A stretch of DNA of 64,000 nt from JBHYDC01 sp051861205 (GTDB taxonomy: Bacteria; Pseudomonadota; Alphaproteobacteria; Rhizobiales; Pleomorphomonadaceae): the NCBI GenBank assembly GCA_051861205.1, contig JBHYDC010000001.1, positions 230,963 through 294,962 of the forward strand. Direction: 5' to 3'. Positions 1-8,088 of this stretch are shown piece after piece (within the stretch, counting starts at the first letter, position 1; each line of letters opens with the position of its first letter). The notes beneath the pieces are model-generated. The model was not told the DNA's origin. It searched no databases and saw only the letters and a list, made by a program, of their open reading frames with translations. Both the position numbers and the translations under genes were made by a program.

Positions 1-116
1 GCCCGCTTGGCGATGTTGCCCATGGTTGTCCCCGCCATCCCGCGATCGTGTATGGTCTCGATCGCGGCGGAGATCAGGGCGCGCCGGCGAACCGGTTCCA
101 TTCCCACTTTTGGCAT
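1..116 (-). CDS. betI: BetI, TetR-family choline-sensing repressor (N-terminus only)
   Basis: Only the first 38 codons are in the window; the gene continues off the left edge. The visible start reads MPKVGMEPVRRRALISAA, the characteristic opening of BetI, followed by the first helices of a TetR DNA-binding domain (ETIHDRG, then TTMGNIAKR). BetI represses betaine synthesis and choline uptake genes and is released by choline. It is divergent from choXWV-betB, and a perfect 20-bp dyad of BetI-box type lies about 95 bp upstream of its start, so control of both directions is likely. The C-terminal ligand domain cannot be checked. Confidence 0.85.
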   Translation of the reverse strand, partial: MPKVGMEPVRRRALISAAIETIHDRGMAGTTMGNIAKR

Positions 117-488
117 GTGCAACCCCTGGTTCGTCCGACTTTGACGAAGCCACCCGCCACACCCTGGAGGTTAGTCAGCGCGGTTCGAATGCCGATTCGC
201 CGACGATATTTTTGATTGATCCATCAATCAACGAAAACTTGCGCACCTGGGAATTGGGTGGTTGGATACACCCACGAAAATCTCGCAAGGCCCCGCTCAC
301 CCTCCGGAAAAGTCGCAAAGGCAGCGGATCGAGCGGTAAAGCCAAAAGAGGGCTGGCGGCATGGCTTTTGCTTTGCCGTATCAGGTTGCTAGTCATGGAA
401 CGGCGCCGGCAAATGGGGTCGGTTTCGTTCCGAATATTCAGGAAGGCCCGCGGCAAGGCCGCCAGCCTATATGTGCAGGGAGAGTACG
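117..488. other. Divergent betI/choX control region, no gene
   Basis: This 372-bp stretch separates the betI and choX starts. Reading frames that cross it have no recognisable protein character. It contains the BetI-type dyad at 212-231 and a good ribosome-binding site (AGGGAGAG) just before choX. I see no other clear structure. Its base composition is visibly less GC-rich than the flanking genes around 200-270, as expected of promoters. Confidence 0.7.
212..231. promoter_or_regulatory. BetI-type operator
   Basis: TTGATTGATCCATCAATCAA has two perfectly complementary 9-base arms around a CC centre. It resembles BetI boxes known from other proteobacteria (TTGATTG and CAATCAA half sites). Its place between betI and choX makes BetI the obvious ligand. 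The assignment is by similarity and position only. Confidence 0.7.
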
Positions 489-1433
489 ATGAATAAGTTT
501 GCCGCCGCGGCAGTTGGGGCTGCGGTCGTCGCCATGACCGCGACATCGGCGCTTGCCGCCGACAGTGAAGCTTGCAAGACGGTTCGCCTGTCCGATGTGG
601 GCTGGACCGACATCACCGCCACCACCGCCACCGCCTCCGTCATCCTCGACGCCCTCGGCTACACGCCGGACGTCAAGATCCTGTCCGTGCCGGTCACCTA
701 CGCCTCGCTGGAAAACAAGGACATCGACGTCTTCCTCGGCAACTGGATGCCCACGATGGAAGGCGACCTCGGCCCCTACCGCGACAAGGGCACCGTTGAG
801 GTTCTCGGCGCCAATCTCGAAGGCGCCAAATACACGCTCGCCGTGCCGAAATACACCTTCGACGCGGGCCTCAAGAGCTTTGCTGATATCGCGAAGTTCA
901 AGGACCAGCTCGGCGGCAAGATCTATGGCATCGAGCCCGGAAACGACGGCAACCGCCTGATCCTGGAGATGATCTCCGGAAAGCAATTCGGCCTCGACGG
1001 CTTCGAACTCGTCGAAAGCTCCGAGCAGGGCATGCTCGCCCAGGTCGCCCGCGCCACCAAGGCCAAGGAGCCCGTCGTGTTCCTCGGCTGGGCGCCGCAC
1101 CCGATGAACGCCAACTTCGAGATGGAATATCTCTCCGGCGGCGACGATGTGTTCGGCCCCAACTTCGGCGGCGCCACCGTCTTCACCAACGTGCGCAAGG
1201 GTTACGTCCAAGATTGCCCGAATGCGGGCACCTTCATCTCCAACCTCAAATTCTCCCTTGAGATGGAAAACGAAATCATGGGCGCCATTCTCGACGATGG
1301 CGAAGAGCCGAACGCCGCCGCCGCTGCGTGGCTGAAGGCCAACCCCGACGCCTTCAAGCCGTGGCTCGCAGGCGTTACCACCGTTGATGGCGGCGACGCC
1401 GCCGCTGCGGTCGCCACCAAACTCGGCCTCTGA
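489..1433 (+). CDS. choX: ChoX, periplasmic choline-binding protein of the ChoXWV ABC transporter
   Basis: This 314-residue protein has a Sec signal peptide ending near ALA-AD at residue 23 and a mature OpuAC-type binding domain. The aromatic cage known for Sinorhizobium ChoX is conserved at a constant offset: Trp39 (VGWTD), Trp86 (GNWMP), Tyr115 (AKYTL) and the Trp in LGWAPHP near residue 201. That argues for choline rather than proline as substrate. The ATG at 489 follows AGGGAGAG at good spacing; a start 18 bases upstream would spoil the signal peptide. It leads the choXWV-betB unit and is separated from choW by a strong hairpin, which could allow excess binding protein over permease. Confidence 0.95.
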   Translation: MNKFAAAAVGAAVVAMTATSALAADSEACKTVRLSDVGWTDITATTATASVILDALGYTPDVKILSVPVTYASLENKDIDVFLGNWMPTMEGDLGPYRDKGTVEVLGANLEGAKYTLAVPKYTFDAGLKSFADIAKFKDQLGGKIYGIEPGNDGNRLILEMISGKQFGLDGFELVESSEQGMLAQVARATKAKEPVVFLGWAPHPMNANFEMEYLSGGDDVFGPNFGGATVFTNVRKGYVQDCPNAGTFISNLKFSLEMENEIMGAILDDGEEPNAAAAAWLKANPDAFKPWLAGVTTVDGGDAAAAVATKLGL

Positions 1434-1441
1434 CGATCAAC

Positions 1442-1474
1442 GCCGCCGCGCCGAACCTCATTCGGCGCGGCGGC
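1442..1474. other. Perfect 14-bp hairpin between choX and choW
   Basis: The arms at 1442-1455 and 1461-1474 are exact reverse complements around the 5-base loop CCTCA. No T-run follows, so this is not a standard intrinsic terminator. Such structures after a binding-protein gene usually stabilise the upstream mRNA or attenuate readthrough, giving more binding protein than membrane subunits. That role is inferred. Confidence 0.75.
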
Positions 1475-1535
1475 ATGTCCACCTGAAGTCGCAGCCACCG
1501 GCCTCACCGGCCATAGCGGAAGAGATCGCTTCCCC

Positions 1536-2405
1536 ATGGACCTCGCCTTCAGAAACCCCTGGGACATCCTCACGGAAGAAAAACTGCCCGTCGGCAAGGT
1601 GGTCAAGCAGGCTGTCGACTGGCTGACGACCAACGCAAGCGGCCTGTTCGACGCCATCTCCGCCGTCTTGAGCGGCGTCATCAGCGCTATCCTTGCCGTC
1701 ATTCAATTCCCGCATCCCTTCTTCGCCATTCTCGCAATCGCCGCGCTCAGCTGGTGGCTGCGCCGCTCCATCGGCTTCACCGTCTTCGTGGTCGCCGGCC
1801 TGCTCTTCATCGTGAACCAGGGCTATTGGAAGGAAACCACTGAAACGCTGGCGCTCGTGCTCGCCTCCGCTTTCGTCTGCATGGCGCTCGGCGTTCCCCT
1901 CGGCATCGCCGCCGCCCGCCGTCCGTGGCTCAACACCGCGATGCGCCCCGTGCTCGACCTGATGCAGACGATCCCCACCTTCGTCTATCTCATCCCGGCC
2001 CTCATCCTCTTCGGTCTCGGCATGGTGCCCGGCCTGATCGCCACGGTGATCTTTGCCCTGCCGGCCTCCATCCGCCTCACCCATCTCGGCATCTCGACCA
2101 CGCCAACCGCTCTCATCGAAGCGGCCGAAAGCTTCGGCGCCACGCCCTGGCAGCGCCTCGTCAAGGTCGAAATCCCCTACGCCCTGCCGCAGATCCTCGC
2201 CGGCCTCACCCAAACCATCATGCTCTCGCTCTCCATGGTGGTCATCGCCGCCCTCGTCGGCGCCAACGGGCTCGGCACGCCTGTCGTTCGCGCGTTGAAC
2301 TCGGTCAACGTCGGCATGGGCTTCACGGCTGGCCTTGCAATCGTGCTCCTCGCCATCATCCTCGACCGGCTCTGCCGCTCGGACGAGAAGAAAGCGCTGC
2401 GATGA
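1536..2405 (+). CDS. choW: ChoW, choline ABC transporter permease
   Basis: The 289-residue inner-membrane protein belongs to the ProW/OpuAB family. Hydrophobic segments run from about residue 50 to the C-terminus. The cytoplasmic EAA-type loop that docks the ATPase is visible from about residue 195 (EAAESFGATPWQ, then VEIPYALP). It moves choline delivered by ChoX. Its stop codon overlaps the choV start (ATGA), so the two are translationally coupled. Confidence 0.93.
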   Translation: MDLAFRNPWDILTEEKLPVGKVVKQAVDWLTTNASGLFDAISAVLSGVISAILAVIQFPHPFFAILAIAALSWWLRRSIGFTVFVVAGLLFIVNQGYWKETTETLALVLASAFVCMALGVPLGIAAARRPWLNTAMRPVLDLMQTIPTFVYLIPALILFGLGMVPGLIATVIFALPASIRLTHLGISTTPTALIEAAESFGATPWQRLVKVEIPYALPQILAGLTQTIMLSLSMVVIAALVGANGLGTPVVRALNSVNVGMGFTAGLAIVLLAIILDRLCRSDEKKALR

Positions 2406-3481
2406 GCAGCAACAGGTCCGCCGTCCGCTTCGACAAGGTCGATATCGTCTTCGGCCGCGATCCCGCCCGCGCCTTCCCCGGCATCGATGCCGGCAAGTCC
2501 GCCGCCGAGATCAACGCCGCCACCGGCCAGATCGTCGGCGTGATGAACGCCAGCTTCGAGGTCGGGGAGGGCGAGATCGTCGTCCTCATGGGCCTGTCCG
2601 GCTCGGGCAAGTCCACGCTGGTGCGCGCCGTCAACGGTCTCAACAAGGTGTCGCGCGGCGCCGTCCACCTTGCCGACGTCGACGGCGAGGTGGATGTCAC
2701 TTCGTGCGACGCCGCGCGCCTGCGCCGCATCCGCCGCACCCGCGTCGCCATGGTGTTCCAGCAATTCGGCCTCTTGCCTTGGCGCACCGTCGCGGAAAAT
2801 GTCGCGCTCGGGCTGGAACTCGCCGGCGTCGATCCGGCCGAGACCACCCGCCGCGTGAAAGACCAGCTTGAACTCGTCCACCTCACCCATTGGGCGGGCA
2901 AGAAAGTCCACGAACTCTCCGGCGGCATGCAGCAGCGCGTCGGCCTCGCCCGCGCCTTCGCCACCCACGCGCCGATTCTGCTCATGGACGAGCCGTTTTC
3001 CGCGCTCGATCCGCTGATCCGAGACAAGCTCCAAGACGAGCTGTTGGAATTCCAGCGCTCGCTCAAGCGCACCATCCTCTTCGTCAGCCACGATCTCGAC
3101 GAAGCCATGAAGATCGGCAACCGCATCGTCATCATGGCGGGCGGGCGGGTCATCCAGGTCGGCACCGCGCAGGAGATCATGCTGAACCCGGCAACGCCCT
3201 ATGTCGCCGAATTCGTCGCCCACATGAACCCGCTGAACGTTCTGCGCGCCTGCGACCTCATGCATCCGGTCGAGGTCGCGCCCGACCTCACCGCCGCCAT
3301 CCGCCTTCCCGATCAGCCGGCTGCACCCGGCCGCGCCGCCATCGTGCCCGCCGCGCTTGGCGTGAAGGCCGTCATGAACGCCCGCCTCGTCTCCGGCCGT
3401 CCGGTCTATGTCGAGGATGCCGGCCGCATCGTCGGCGCCATCGACGAGGAAGATATCCTCAAGGGCATTCTGAGGAAGTAA
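2402..3481 (+). CDS. choV: ChoV, choline ABC transporter ATP-binding protein
   Basis: This 359-residue ATPase is of the ProV/OpuAA family. Walker A is GLSGSGKST at residues 64-72, the signature LSGGMQQRVGLARA begins at residue 172, and Walker B is ILLMDEP with Asp196. The C-terminal extension has one CBS-like repeat (PVYVEDAGRIVGAIDEEDI). ProV-type proteins often carry two CBS repeats used in ionic-strength sensing, so the tail is short. The start is the ATG overlapping the choW stop; the frame is open far upstream but that part is an out-of-frame shadow of choW. Confidence 0.93.
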   Translation: MSSNRSAVRFDKVDIVFGRDPARAFPGIDAGKSAAEINAATGQIVGVMNASFEVGEGEIVVLMGLSGSGKSTLVRAVNGLNKVSRGAVHLADVDGEVDVTSCDAARLRRIRRTRVAMVFQQFGLLPWRTVAENVALGLELAGVDPAETTRRVKDQLELVHLTHWAGKKVHELSGGMQQRVGLARAFATHAPILLMDEPFSALDPLIRDKLQDELLEFQRSLKRTILFVSHDLDEAMKIGNRIVIMAGGRVIQVGTAQEIMLNPATPYVAEFVAHMNPLNVLRACDLMHPVEVAPDLTAAIRLPDQPAAPGRAAIVPAALGVKAVMNARLVSGRPVYVEDAGRIVGAIDEEDILKGILRK

Positions 3482-3536
3482 TCTCAGGACAGCCTCCGGC
3501 CCGCCAGCACCGCCATCCACTCAGGATCCGACCGTC

Positions 3537-5000
3537 ATGCGCGCACAGCCAACCGCCTCCCATTTCATCGGCGCCACCTATCTCGACGACCCCCAGGGCC
3601 AGCCGATCGAGAGCCGCTACCCCGCCACCGGCGAAACCATCGCGGTACTGAATGCCGCCACACTCGAAACCGTCGAGCGCGCCGTCGCCGTCGCCACCGA
3701 GGCGCAGAAAGCTTGGGCGGCCATGCCCGGCCGTGAGCGCGGCCGGATTCTGCGCCGCGCCGCCGATCTCCTGCGCGAGCGCAACCGCGACCTGTCCATC
3801 CTCGAAACCCTCGATACCGGCAAGGCGCTCCAGGAAACCCTGGTCGCCGACGCCGCCTCCGGGGCCGATTGCTTCGAATACTTCGGCGGCCTCGCCGCGT
3901 CGCTGGAAGGCAGCCACATCGATCTCGGCACCGCTTTCGTCTACACCCGGCGCGAGCCGCTCGGCGTCGTCGCCGCCATCGGCGCCTGGAACTACCCCAT
4001 CCAAATCGCCTGCTGGAAATCCGCCCCGGCCCTTGCCGCTGGCAATGCCGTCATCTTCAAGCCGGCGGAAACCACCCCGCTCAGCGCGCTGAAGCTCGCT
4101 GAAATCCTGACCGAGGCCGGCCTGCCCGACGGCGTGTTCAATGTCGTCCAGGGCTATGCCGAAACCGGCCGCATGCTGGTGCGCCATCCCGGCATCGCGA
4201 AGGTGTCCATCACGGGCGAATCCGGCACCGGCAAAAAGGTCATGGCCGACGCCGCGTCCACCTTGAAGCAGGTCACGCTGGAGCTTGGCGGCAAGTCGCC
4301 GCTCATCGTCTTTGCCGACGCCGACCTCGATAACGCCGTCTCGGCGGCGATGCTGGCGAATTTCTACTCCACCGGCCAGATCTGCTCGAACGGCACCCGC
4401 GTCTTCGTCGAGCGCAGCATCAAGGACGCCTTCCTCGACCGCCTCACCACCCGCACCGAACGCATTCGTCTGGGCGACCCGCTCGACGAGCAAACCCATC
4501 TCGGCCCGCTCGTCAGCCTTGAGCACCGCGAAAAGGTGCTCTCCTACATCGCGCTTGGTAAAAGCGAGGGCGCCCGTCTTGTCACGGGCGGCGGTGTTCC
4601 CGCCATCCAGGGCTTCGAGGCCGGCGCCTATGTCGAGCCCACCGTCTTCGCCGACGTCGCCGACGGCATGCGCATCGCCCGCGAGGAAATTTTCGGCCCG
4701 GTCATGTGCGTTCTCGACTTCGAAACCGAAGCCGAAGTCGTCGCCCGTGCAAACGACACGATCTACGGCCTTGCCGCCGGTGTCTTCACCCACGATCTCG
4801 CCCGCGCCCACCGCGTCATCGCGGCGGTCAAAGCCGGCACCACCTGGATCAACACCTATAATCTCACGCCGGTGGAAATGCCGTTCGGCGGCATGAAACA
4901 GTCCGGCCTTGGCCGCGAAAACGGCCGCGCCGCGCTGGATGCGCATACCCAGGTGAAAAGCGTCTACGTGGAAATGGGTGACGTCGCGGCGCCCTACTGA
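3537..5000 (+). CDS. betB: Betaine aldehyde dehydrogenase
   Basis: This 487-residue NAD(P)-dependent enzyme oxidises betaine aldehyde to glycine betaine, the second step from choline. Catalytic Glu249 sits in LELGGKSP and nucleophile Cys283 in GQICSNGTRVF, close to the E. coli BetB positions. The nucleotide-binding segment GAWNYPIQIACWKSAPALA is also clear. It lies 55 bp after choV in the same direction. Choline dehydrogenase (betA) is not in this part of the window and may lie left of betI. Confidence 0.93.
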   Translation: MRAQPTASHFIGATYLDDPQGQPIESRYPATGETIAVLNAATLETVERAVAVATEAQKAWAAMPGRERGRILRRAADLLRERNRDLSILETLDTGKALQETLVADAASGADCFEYFGGLAASLEGSHIDLGTAFVYTRREPLGVVAAIGAWNYPIQIACWKSAPALAAGNAVIFKPAETTPLSALKLAEILTEAGLPDGVFNVVQGYAETGRMLVRHPGIAKVSITGESGTGKKVMADAASTLKQVTLELGGKSPLIVFADADLDNAVSAAMLANFYSTGQICSNGTRVFVERSIKDAFLDRLTTRTERIRLGDPLDEQTHLGPLVSLEHREKVLSYIALGKSEGARLVTGGGVPAIQGFEAGAYVEPTVFADVADGMRIAREEIFGPVMCVLDFETEAEVVARANDTIYGLAAGVFTHDLARAHRVIAAVKAGTTWINTYNLTPVEMPFGGMKQSGLGRENGRAALDAHTQVKSVYVEMGDVAAPY

Positions 5001-5009
5001 TGCCGCGAC
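4983..5009. terminator. Hairpin at the end of betB, possible terminator
   Basis: GTCGCGGC (4983-4990) pairs with GCCGCGAC (5002-5009) around an 11-base loop that contains the betB stop codon. A pyrimidine tract (CCCCCTTTTTCC) follows only about 25 bases later, so termination is uncertain. Confidence 0.35.
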
Positions 5010-5112
5010 CGGCCGTTGCCGCAGCCGCTCAAGCCCCCTTTTTCCTTGCAAATTTCGCTGCCCATCCGCTACGGTAACGCCTCCGAAACGATTACCGAGG
5101 TTACGCGCGGAC

Positions 5113-5463
5113 ATGCCCGTGGAGATCCGCCCGTCCCATGCCCTGAAACTCTGGCACGATGTTTCGCTCGGCATCGTTCGTGATGGTGCCGCCGATCTCA
5201 GCCCGCGCCAGATCACGGTGCTGCTCACCGTCTATCTCGAAGCGCCGCCGCACACCGTTCGCGGGCTTGCCGAAAAGCTCGGCGTCACCAAGCCGGCCAT
5301 CACCCGCGCGCTCGACAGCATGGGCGAACTGAAGCTCCTTTCCCGCCGCCGCGACGAGAAGGACCGCCGCAACGTCATCGTCCAGCGCACCGTCGAGGGG
5401 TCGCTCTATTTGGAAAAGCTCGCCGACCTCATCGTCGCCCGCGCCGGGGATCTGCCGCGATGA
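5113..5463 (+). CDS. Small MarR-family winged-helix regulator
   Basis: The product has 116 residues, essentially only the winged-helix core. The HTH reads VRGLAEKLGVTKPAITRALDS and the wing RRRDEKDRRNV, both typical of MarR. It lacks much of the long dimerisation helices of full-length MarR proteins (about 140-150 residues). A start at 5113 is preferred because upstream residues are Arg/Pro-rich and unlike the family. Its stop overlaps the next start (ATGA). GGTAA at 5073 and TTACC at 5092 form a weak dyad upstream that could be an autoregulatory site. The ligand is unknown. Confidence 0.8.
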   Translation: MPVEIRPSHALKLWHDVSLGIVRDGAADLSPRQITVLLTVYLEAPPHTVRGLAEKLGVTKPAITRALDSMGELKLLSRRRDEKDRRNVIVQRTVEGSLYLEKLADLIVARAGDLPR

Positions 5464-6326
5464 CCACCTTCGACCGCCGCACCACGCCCGCCCGGCCAGA
5501 CCTTGCCGCCGCGCATCTTCAGGGCCTCGTCCAGGCGGGCCGCTACGTCACGGGAACCGAGCAGCGCATAATCGCCGCCGTCACCGACCTCAGGCCGGCC
5601 CCGCGCCTCGACGCCTCCATCGACACCCAGGCGCTCCGGGGCGAGACCGTCACCGTCTATGAGGTCACGGCCGAAGGCTGGAGCTGGGGCCAACTCACCC
5701 GCGACGGCTACGTCGGCTGGATCCCGTCCGACGATCTCTCGCCGATCGGCCTTGAGTCCACGCACACCGTCACGGCGCTCCGCACGCTGGTCTTCCCCGG
5801 TCCCGACCTCAAGCTGCCGCCGCTCGCGCAGCTCACCCAAGGCGCGCTGCTGACGGTTATCGAAGAGGTTGAAAAACGCGGGCTCGCCTATGCGATCCTG
5901 CCGGACCGCACGGCCGTCGCGCTTGGCCATCTCGCGCGTCTGCCGGCCGATCCTGCGCCCGACTTCGTCACCGTCGCCGAGAACTATCGCGGCACGCCCT
6001 ACCAATGGGGCGGCCGCACCAGCCTCGGCATCGACTGCTCCGGCCTCGTTCAGACCGCGCTCGCCGCTGCCGCCATTGCCGCGCCGCGCGATACCGACAT
6101 GCAGGAAGCTGCGCTTGGAAAGCCGGTCGATTGGCAGGGAGACACCGCCCGCCTCACGCGCGGCGACCTTGTCTTCTGGCAGGGTCACGTCGCAATTCTC
6201 ACCGGCCCGAACCGGATCATCCACGCCAACGCTCATCACATGGCAACGGCCGAAGAGCCGCTCGACACGGCGATCCGGCGGATCGCCGCCGCCGGCTCAC
6301 CCGTCACCAGTGTGCGCCGCCTCTGA
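5460..6326 (+). CDS. NlpC/P60 family cell-wall peptidase with SH3-like domains
   Basis: The 288-residue protein has SH3-like bacterial domains over about residues 30-150 and a C-terminal NlpC/P60 domain. Catalytic Cys193 is in GIDCSGLVQ and the catalytic His243 in GHVAIL, with a third polar residue likely His255 (IIHANAHH). The motif YQWGGRTS just before the Cys is typical of gamma-D-glutamyl-diamino-acid endopeptidases that cut peptidoglycan stem peptides or muropeptides. No signal peptide is visible, so a cytoplasmic role in murein-peptide recycling is possible. It is translationally coupled to the MarR gene. Confidence 0.88.
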   Translation: MTTFDRRTTPARPDLAAAHLQGLVQAGRYVTGTEQRIIAAVTDLRPAPRLDASIDTQALRGETVTVYEVTAEGWSWGQLTRDGYVGWIPSDDLSPIGLESTHTVTALRTLVFPGPDLKLPPLAQLTQGALLTVIEEVEKRGLAYAILPDRTAVALGHLARLPADPAPDFVTVAENYRGTPYQWGGRTSLGIDCSGLVQTALAAAAIAAPRDTDMQEAALGKPVDWQGDTARLTRGDLVFWQGHVAILTGPNRIIHANAHHMATAEEPLDTAIRRIAAAGSPVTSVRRL

Positions 6327-6332
6327 CGACGC

Positions 6333-7928
6333 TTATTCGCTCGCCATATTGGCGACCGGAAACTGCAACTGCTCGGGATGCGCCTGATAGAGCCAGGTCT
6401 CCGTCAGCGCCTCGCCCTTGACCTTGAGATAGAGCCGCATATCGACCGGGTCGTTGCCGGTCGGCTTGAAATCGAAGATCGCCCGCCACCGGCTGGTGCC
6501 CACCACCGGCAGCACATAGACGCCGGAAATCGTGCCGGAGGAGGCCGAGACATCCGCCTCCACGCCCTCGTTCTGGCCGTAGTCGGCAAGCTTCCCACCG
6601 TCGAAATCGACGACATACTTCGCAACACCTTGCGGCCGGGGCTGACCGGGAACGCCGCCGACGCCAAGCCGCGTCGAAACCACCCGGCCCACCGCCGGCG
6701 GGTTCGGCTCGTCCGCAAGCCACGTCAGCCGGTAGTCGACCGCGATCTCGCCGCCACGCTTGAACGGAGTCGCGGGCACCCAATAAGCGACGATATTGTC
6801 GTGGATCTCGTCATTGGTCGGGATCTCGACAAGCTGCACCGCGCCGTCGCCCCAATTGCCCTTTGGCTGCACCCACACGCTCGGGCGCTTGTCGTAGAAC
6901 ACGCCGTCGTCCTGGTAGTTGTTGAATTCCCGGTCGCGCTGCAACAACCCGAAGCCGCGCACATCGCGGTCCACGAAGGTGGAGGTCATCACGCGCGGAG
7001 GATTGTTCAGCGGCCGCCACAGCCGTTCGCCGGATCCGGTCTCGATGGCCAGCCCGTCGGTGTCATGGATCTCCGGCCGCCAGTCGGCGCCGCGCAGGCG
7101 GTTCAACTCGCCATACCAGAACATGGACGTCAGCGCGCCAAGGCCCACCCGCGCGATGTCGTCGCGGGCAAAGAAGCGCACAGCCATATCCATGATCACG
7201 CCCTTGCCCTTGGCATCGGGCCCGCGCGAAACGTCCCAGCGCACCGCTCCGGAAATGCGCGGTCCCTCCATCGCGGCATAGATCACCAGCGTGCCCTCGC
7301 CGCTTGCGGCGAAGAAGAAATCGGTGAAGCGCGGAAACTCCTCCGGCGTCGGCATGGCCACATCGATCGCTACGGCGCGTGCGGATTGTCCATATTGGTC
7401 AAGCTCTCCGGACGAGCGGAAATAGGCCGCGCCCAGGAACGCCAGCCAATCGCGCTCCTGCCCCGGTTCCATCACGCGGAAGCCGGCAAAGCCGATGTCG
7501 TCCGGAAGCCCGCTGGCCGGATTATTCTTCGGGATCTCGAAATAGTCTGGCGAATAAAGCACCGGCCGAACCTCATCCCCGTCGACGAGGTAGATGCCGA
7601 CCGGCTGCTTGAAGAACTTGCCGAGATGGAAAAACCGCACCGGCGCTTTGCCGCCGCCAACCTGAACCGTGTGGTCGGCCTTGAACTTGATCTGCCAATG
7701 TTCGGTATAGTCGATCTTCTCCAGCACATCGCCAGCCCTCACCACGCCGGGATCATAGGGCCGGGCCGCCCGCGCCTTGGCGTCGGCGATCATCCTGTCG
7801 AACGAGAAGGGCGCCGCCTCGCCAAGGCTGGCAGCGGTCGAGGCGGCAAGAACGCCGCCGGGCAGCGCGGGCACCAAGCCAAGGGCGGCGAGCGCGCCCA
7901 GCATGTCACGGCGGGTGATGGCGGTCAT
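6333..7928 (-). CDS. Periplasmic glucan biosynthesis protein, OpgG/OpgD family
   Basis: This 531-residue protein is the size of OpgG/OpgD, which build or branch the osmoregulated periplasmic glucans of the envelope. The N-terminus TRRDMLGALAALGLVPALPG is a likely twin-arginine signal, favouring OpgD-like export over Sec-exported OpgG. Family features include the region FHLGKFFKQPVGIY and GELNRLRGADWRPE-IHDTDGL. The start at 7928 places the RR motif near the N-terminus; the open frame extends upstream without family similarity. It converges on the NlpC gene with 6 bp between stops. Confidence 0.88.
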   Translation of the reverse strand: MTAITRRDMLGALAALGLVPALPGGVLAASTAASLGEAAPFSFDRMIADAKARAARPYDPGVVRAGDVLEKIDYTEHWQIKFKADHTVQVGGGKAPVRFFHLGKFFKQPVGIYLVDGDEVRPVLYSPDYFEIPKNNPASGLPDDIGFAGFRVMEPGQERDWLAFLGAAYFRSSGELDQYGQSARAVAIDVAMPTPEEFPRFTDFFFAASGEGTLVIYAAMEGPRISGAVRWDVSRGPDAKGKGVIMDMAVRFFARDDIARVGLGALTSMFWYGELNRLRGADWRPEIHDTDGLAIETGSGERLWRPLNNPPRVMTSTFVDRDVRGFGLLQRDREFNNYQDDGVFYDKRPSVWVQPKGNWGDGAVQLVEIPTNDEIHDNIVAYWVPATPFKRGGEIAVDYRLTWLADEPNPPAVGRVVSTRLGVGGVPGQPRPQGVAKYVVDFDGGKLADYGQNEGVEADVSASSGTISGVYVLPVVGTSRWRAIFDFKPTGNDPVDMRLYLKVKGEALTETWLYQAHPEQLQFPVANMASE

Positions 7929-8088
7929 GGGCAAGATGTCCTCGAAGAAAAGACGCGGGCGAAGGGCCCAGGACAGTGGCGATGTGCGAGCATCTAGTGA
8001 AACCCCTAGCCGCTCGTCAACCGCTTGGCTCGTCGCATCGCCGCGATGTGTCTCGACGACTCGCACCCGAACGCGGCATATCAAGGCG

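Noticed and set aside
26..496. 156-residue forward frame before choX
   Set aside because: It overlaps betI and the BetI operator and has Arg/Ser-rich text with no family likeness.
3459..5228. Long antisense open frame opposite betB
   Set aside because: It mirrors the GC-rich codon pattern of betB and has low-complexity Gly/Ala/Asp-rich text without family motifs.
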